In this document: positions 62,801 to 64,000 of the stretch, in pieces
Position numbering within the stretch: the first letter of the stretch is position 1
Layout of the letters: each line of letters starts with the position of its first letter
Source: Udeniomyces pyricola
Taxonomy: Eukaryota > Basidiomycota > Tremellomycetes > Cystofilobasidiales > Mrakiaceae
Reading direction: 5' to 3'
Length of the DNA: 64,000 bases
NCBI GenBank assembly: GCA_039545295.1
Contig: BCIK01000004.1
Coordinates: 249,389-313,388 of the forward strand
Position numbers and translations under genes: made by a program
The notes under the pieces: model-generated
What the model saw: only the letters and a program-made list of their open reading frames with translations
Database searches by the model: none
What the model was told of the DNA's origin: nothing

Positions 62801-64000
62801 TGAACGTAGACTCCAGCTAATTTGGTGTGCGAGGAGAGGATGGTAGAGAGGAGGGAAGCTGCTAGGACCCGAGCGTCAAGAGGTTGGCTTAGAGGTAAGG
62901 GCAGCGATGATCGAGTATAAATTTGTTGGAGATCGGTTAACTACGATGAGTCCATGAGGATCAGAGAGAGGGAGAGAGAGTGGAAGAACGTATGGTACAG
63001 TAGGAAATGGAAAGAGTAAAAGAATGTGCATCGTCAAGTTTGTATGTGAGTAGATGTTCAAAACAAGAGCAGAAGGCTCGATATGAACGAGACGCAGAAC
63101 AAGCTGAAGCACTAAGCGATCGAAGACTTTTGAGAAAGACCCAGCAACCACAAATTTCAGACGGAAGAGGAAGAAGAAAGACAGAAAAGAGAACAAGAAG
63201 AAAGAGAAAAGGAGGAAGCAGAAAAAAAAAAAAAAAAAAAAAAACGTACGAGTCTTTCCTTTCCCACCTCTCCTCTCTTAGCACCTCCAAGTGCCGCTCG
63301 ACCTTTGCCTTTTCCTCCTGCCCCGACGATAGGCTTGACACCACTGGTAGTCGTCAACGTGCGTCCGAGGTCTCCGAGACTCGTGGTTGAGCTGGGTTTG
63401 AGGAATCTCGCGATGAGAGCAAGGCATTCGCTGCCTTTTCGGGCCAAAATCGGGTCAAGGGACCGGTCGTCTTGCGAGAGGAAGCTGAGAAAGAGAAGGA
63501 AGGAAAGGTCGAGAATCTAGCACGGTAAAGGGAAATAGGGAAATTAAGAGAACGGGAGGTAAAATTAGATTTGCAGTAAAATAAGATAGATGAGGCCACA
63601 TCTTTCCATGACGATGGATGGAGCAAAAGACGGAAATGAGATTACGAACCGAATCCCCGGCGGACTCTGCGCCGGCTTTGAGGAAGATGAGGTAAAGGTT
63701 CTCAGCTTCATCGAGCGTCTTGATGCTTTGTCTGAAATCAACGTTCAGCATCCTTCGGACCAAGTCGACCGCCCTGAAAGAAGTCGCAACCGATGGATCA
63801 GAAGAAGGAAAAGAAGATTACGAGGGAATGAGTTAGTTCATTGGGTGATATATATCCTAAACTTGGGCTTGACTCTGTTTCTGATACTGACGAAGGTCTT
63901 TTAACGCTCATCTCCCCTTTGGCGCCCACTCCCAGGCCTTCAACGATGTATCCTAAATCATCGAGGAACCTTTGGTTCTCCCCCCTCGCTCTCAGCTCCG
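59885..64000 (-). CDS. WAPL-type cohesin-release factor (5' end outside window)
   Basis: Coding blocks run from the right edge leftward. They are ELRARGENQRFLDDLGYIVEGL (partial, near 63990-63930), the AVDLVRRMLNVDFRQSIKT exon (63775-63660), ALLYSTLRFLVNLTTTYPSYW (62030-61970) and LCLSLGVLNNCVEAGGEDVRNLVRETG in parts (about 61410-61330). After the gap come GYSILLLSHLLSTSPLNANL (about 60370-60300), TTFLSPSLSSPNDD and VLETFADVHSRFHAKLSEAV. These match the WAPL domain, which binds Pds5-cohesin and opens the ring for release from chromatin. Introns are many and not all resolved. A 260-base run of N lies in the gene. The stop at 59885 follows a G homopolymer, so a length error there could move it. 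Confidence 0.75.
60406..60665. other. assembly gap (260 N)
   Basis: Run of undetermined bases inside the WAPL-like gene. Coding sequence is present on both sides, so part of the protein is missing from the assembly. Confidence 0.99.
61290..61309. repeat. G/T homopolymer next to a WAPL-like exon
   Basis: A T run and a G run (about 61277-61302) lie at the downstream edge of the exon with LVRETG. The length of such runs is often wrong in assemblies and may affect the splice site there. Confidence 0.5.

Overview
This 64 kb window is nuclear DNA of a basidiomycete fungus, most likely a yeast-like Tremellomycete. The evidence is dense genes with many short introns (often 50-150 bases, GTRNGT donors), a single fused ATP-citrate lyase (ascomycetes split it in two), and strong use of CGA for arginine in that highly expressed gene. 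The species cannot be named from sequence alone. No rRNA, tRNA or CRISPR array was seen.

Left part, 1-38.2 kb, is accessory in character. After a partial Ser/Asp-rich gene at the edge come five genes that look like secretory-pathway glycan enzymes. Three are intact paralogues of a type II membrane O-fucosyltransferase-like protein (2475-5576 minus, 13412-16146 plus, 35213-38244 plus). One is a PC-esterase-like protein (7100-9498 minus), and one is a membrane-anchored GT-B-like glycosyltransferase (20683-23448 plus). The first two paralogues face each other head to head around the esterase gene and share a 704-base tract that runs through an intron without differences that I could see, plus shorter identical patches, inside otherwise diverged genes. 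Two candidate DNA transposons lie here: one of about 2.3 kb (9878-12137) and one of 2.8 kb (16856-19653) with a perfect 28-base terminal inverted repeat. Each carries a gene that I do not recognise as a transposase. Between the glycan genes lie an RNF216/TRIAD3-type RBR ubiquitin ligase (24088-27885 minus), an unknown multi-pass membrane protein (28499-30232 minus) and thioredoxin reductase (30573-32785 minus).

Right part, 39-64 kb, is core housekeeping sequence: an acidic low-complexity protein with an EF-hand-like tail (minus), SNU13, THO complex subunit 1, ATP-citrate lyase, an Asp/Glu/hydantoin racemase (minus), Mediator subunit 21, and a WAPL-type cohesin-release factor (minus, running off the right edge and interrupted by a 260-base gap of N).

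The housekeeping genes act in splicing, mRNA export, acetyl-CoA supply, transcription and cohesion and do not form one pathway. The left cluster could act together on surface or secreted glycans. That is an inference from co-location and protein families. Exon boundaries for the three paralogues, the GT-B gene, SNU13 and MED21 were worked out by hand and keep frame throughout; those of other genes are partly unresolved, as stated in each entry.
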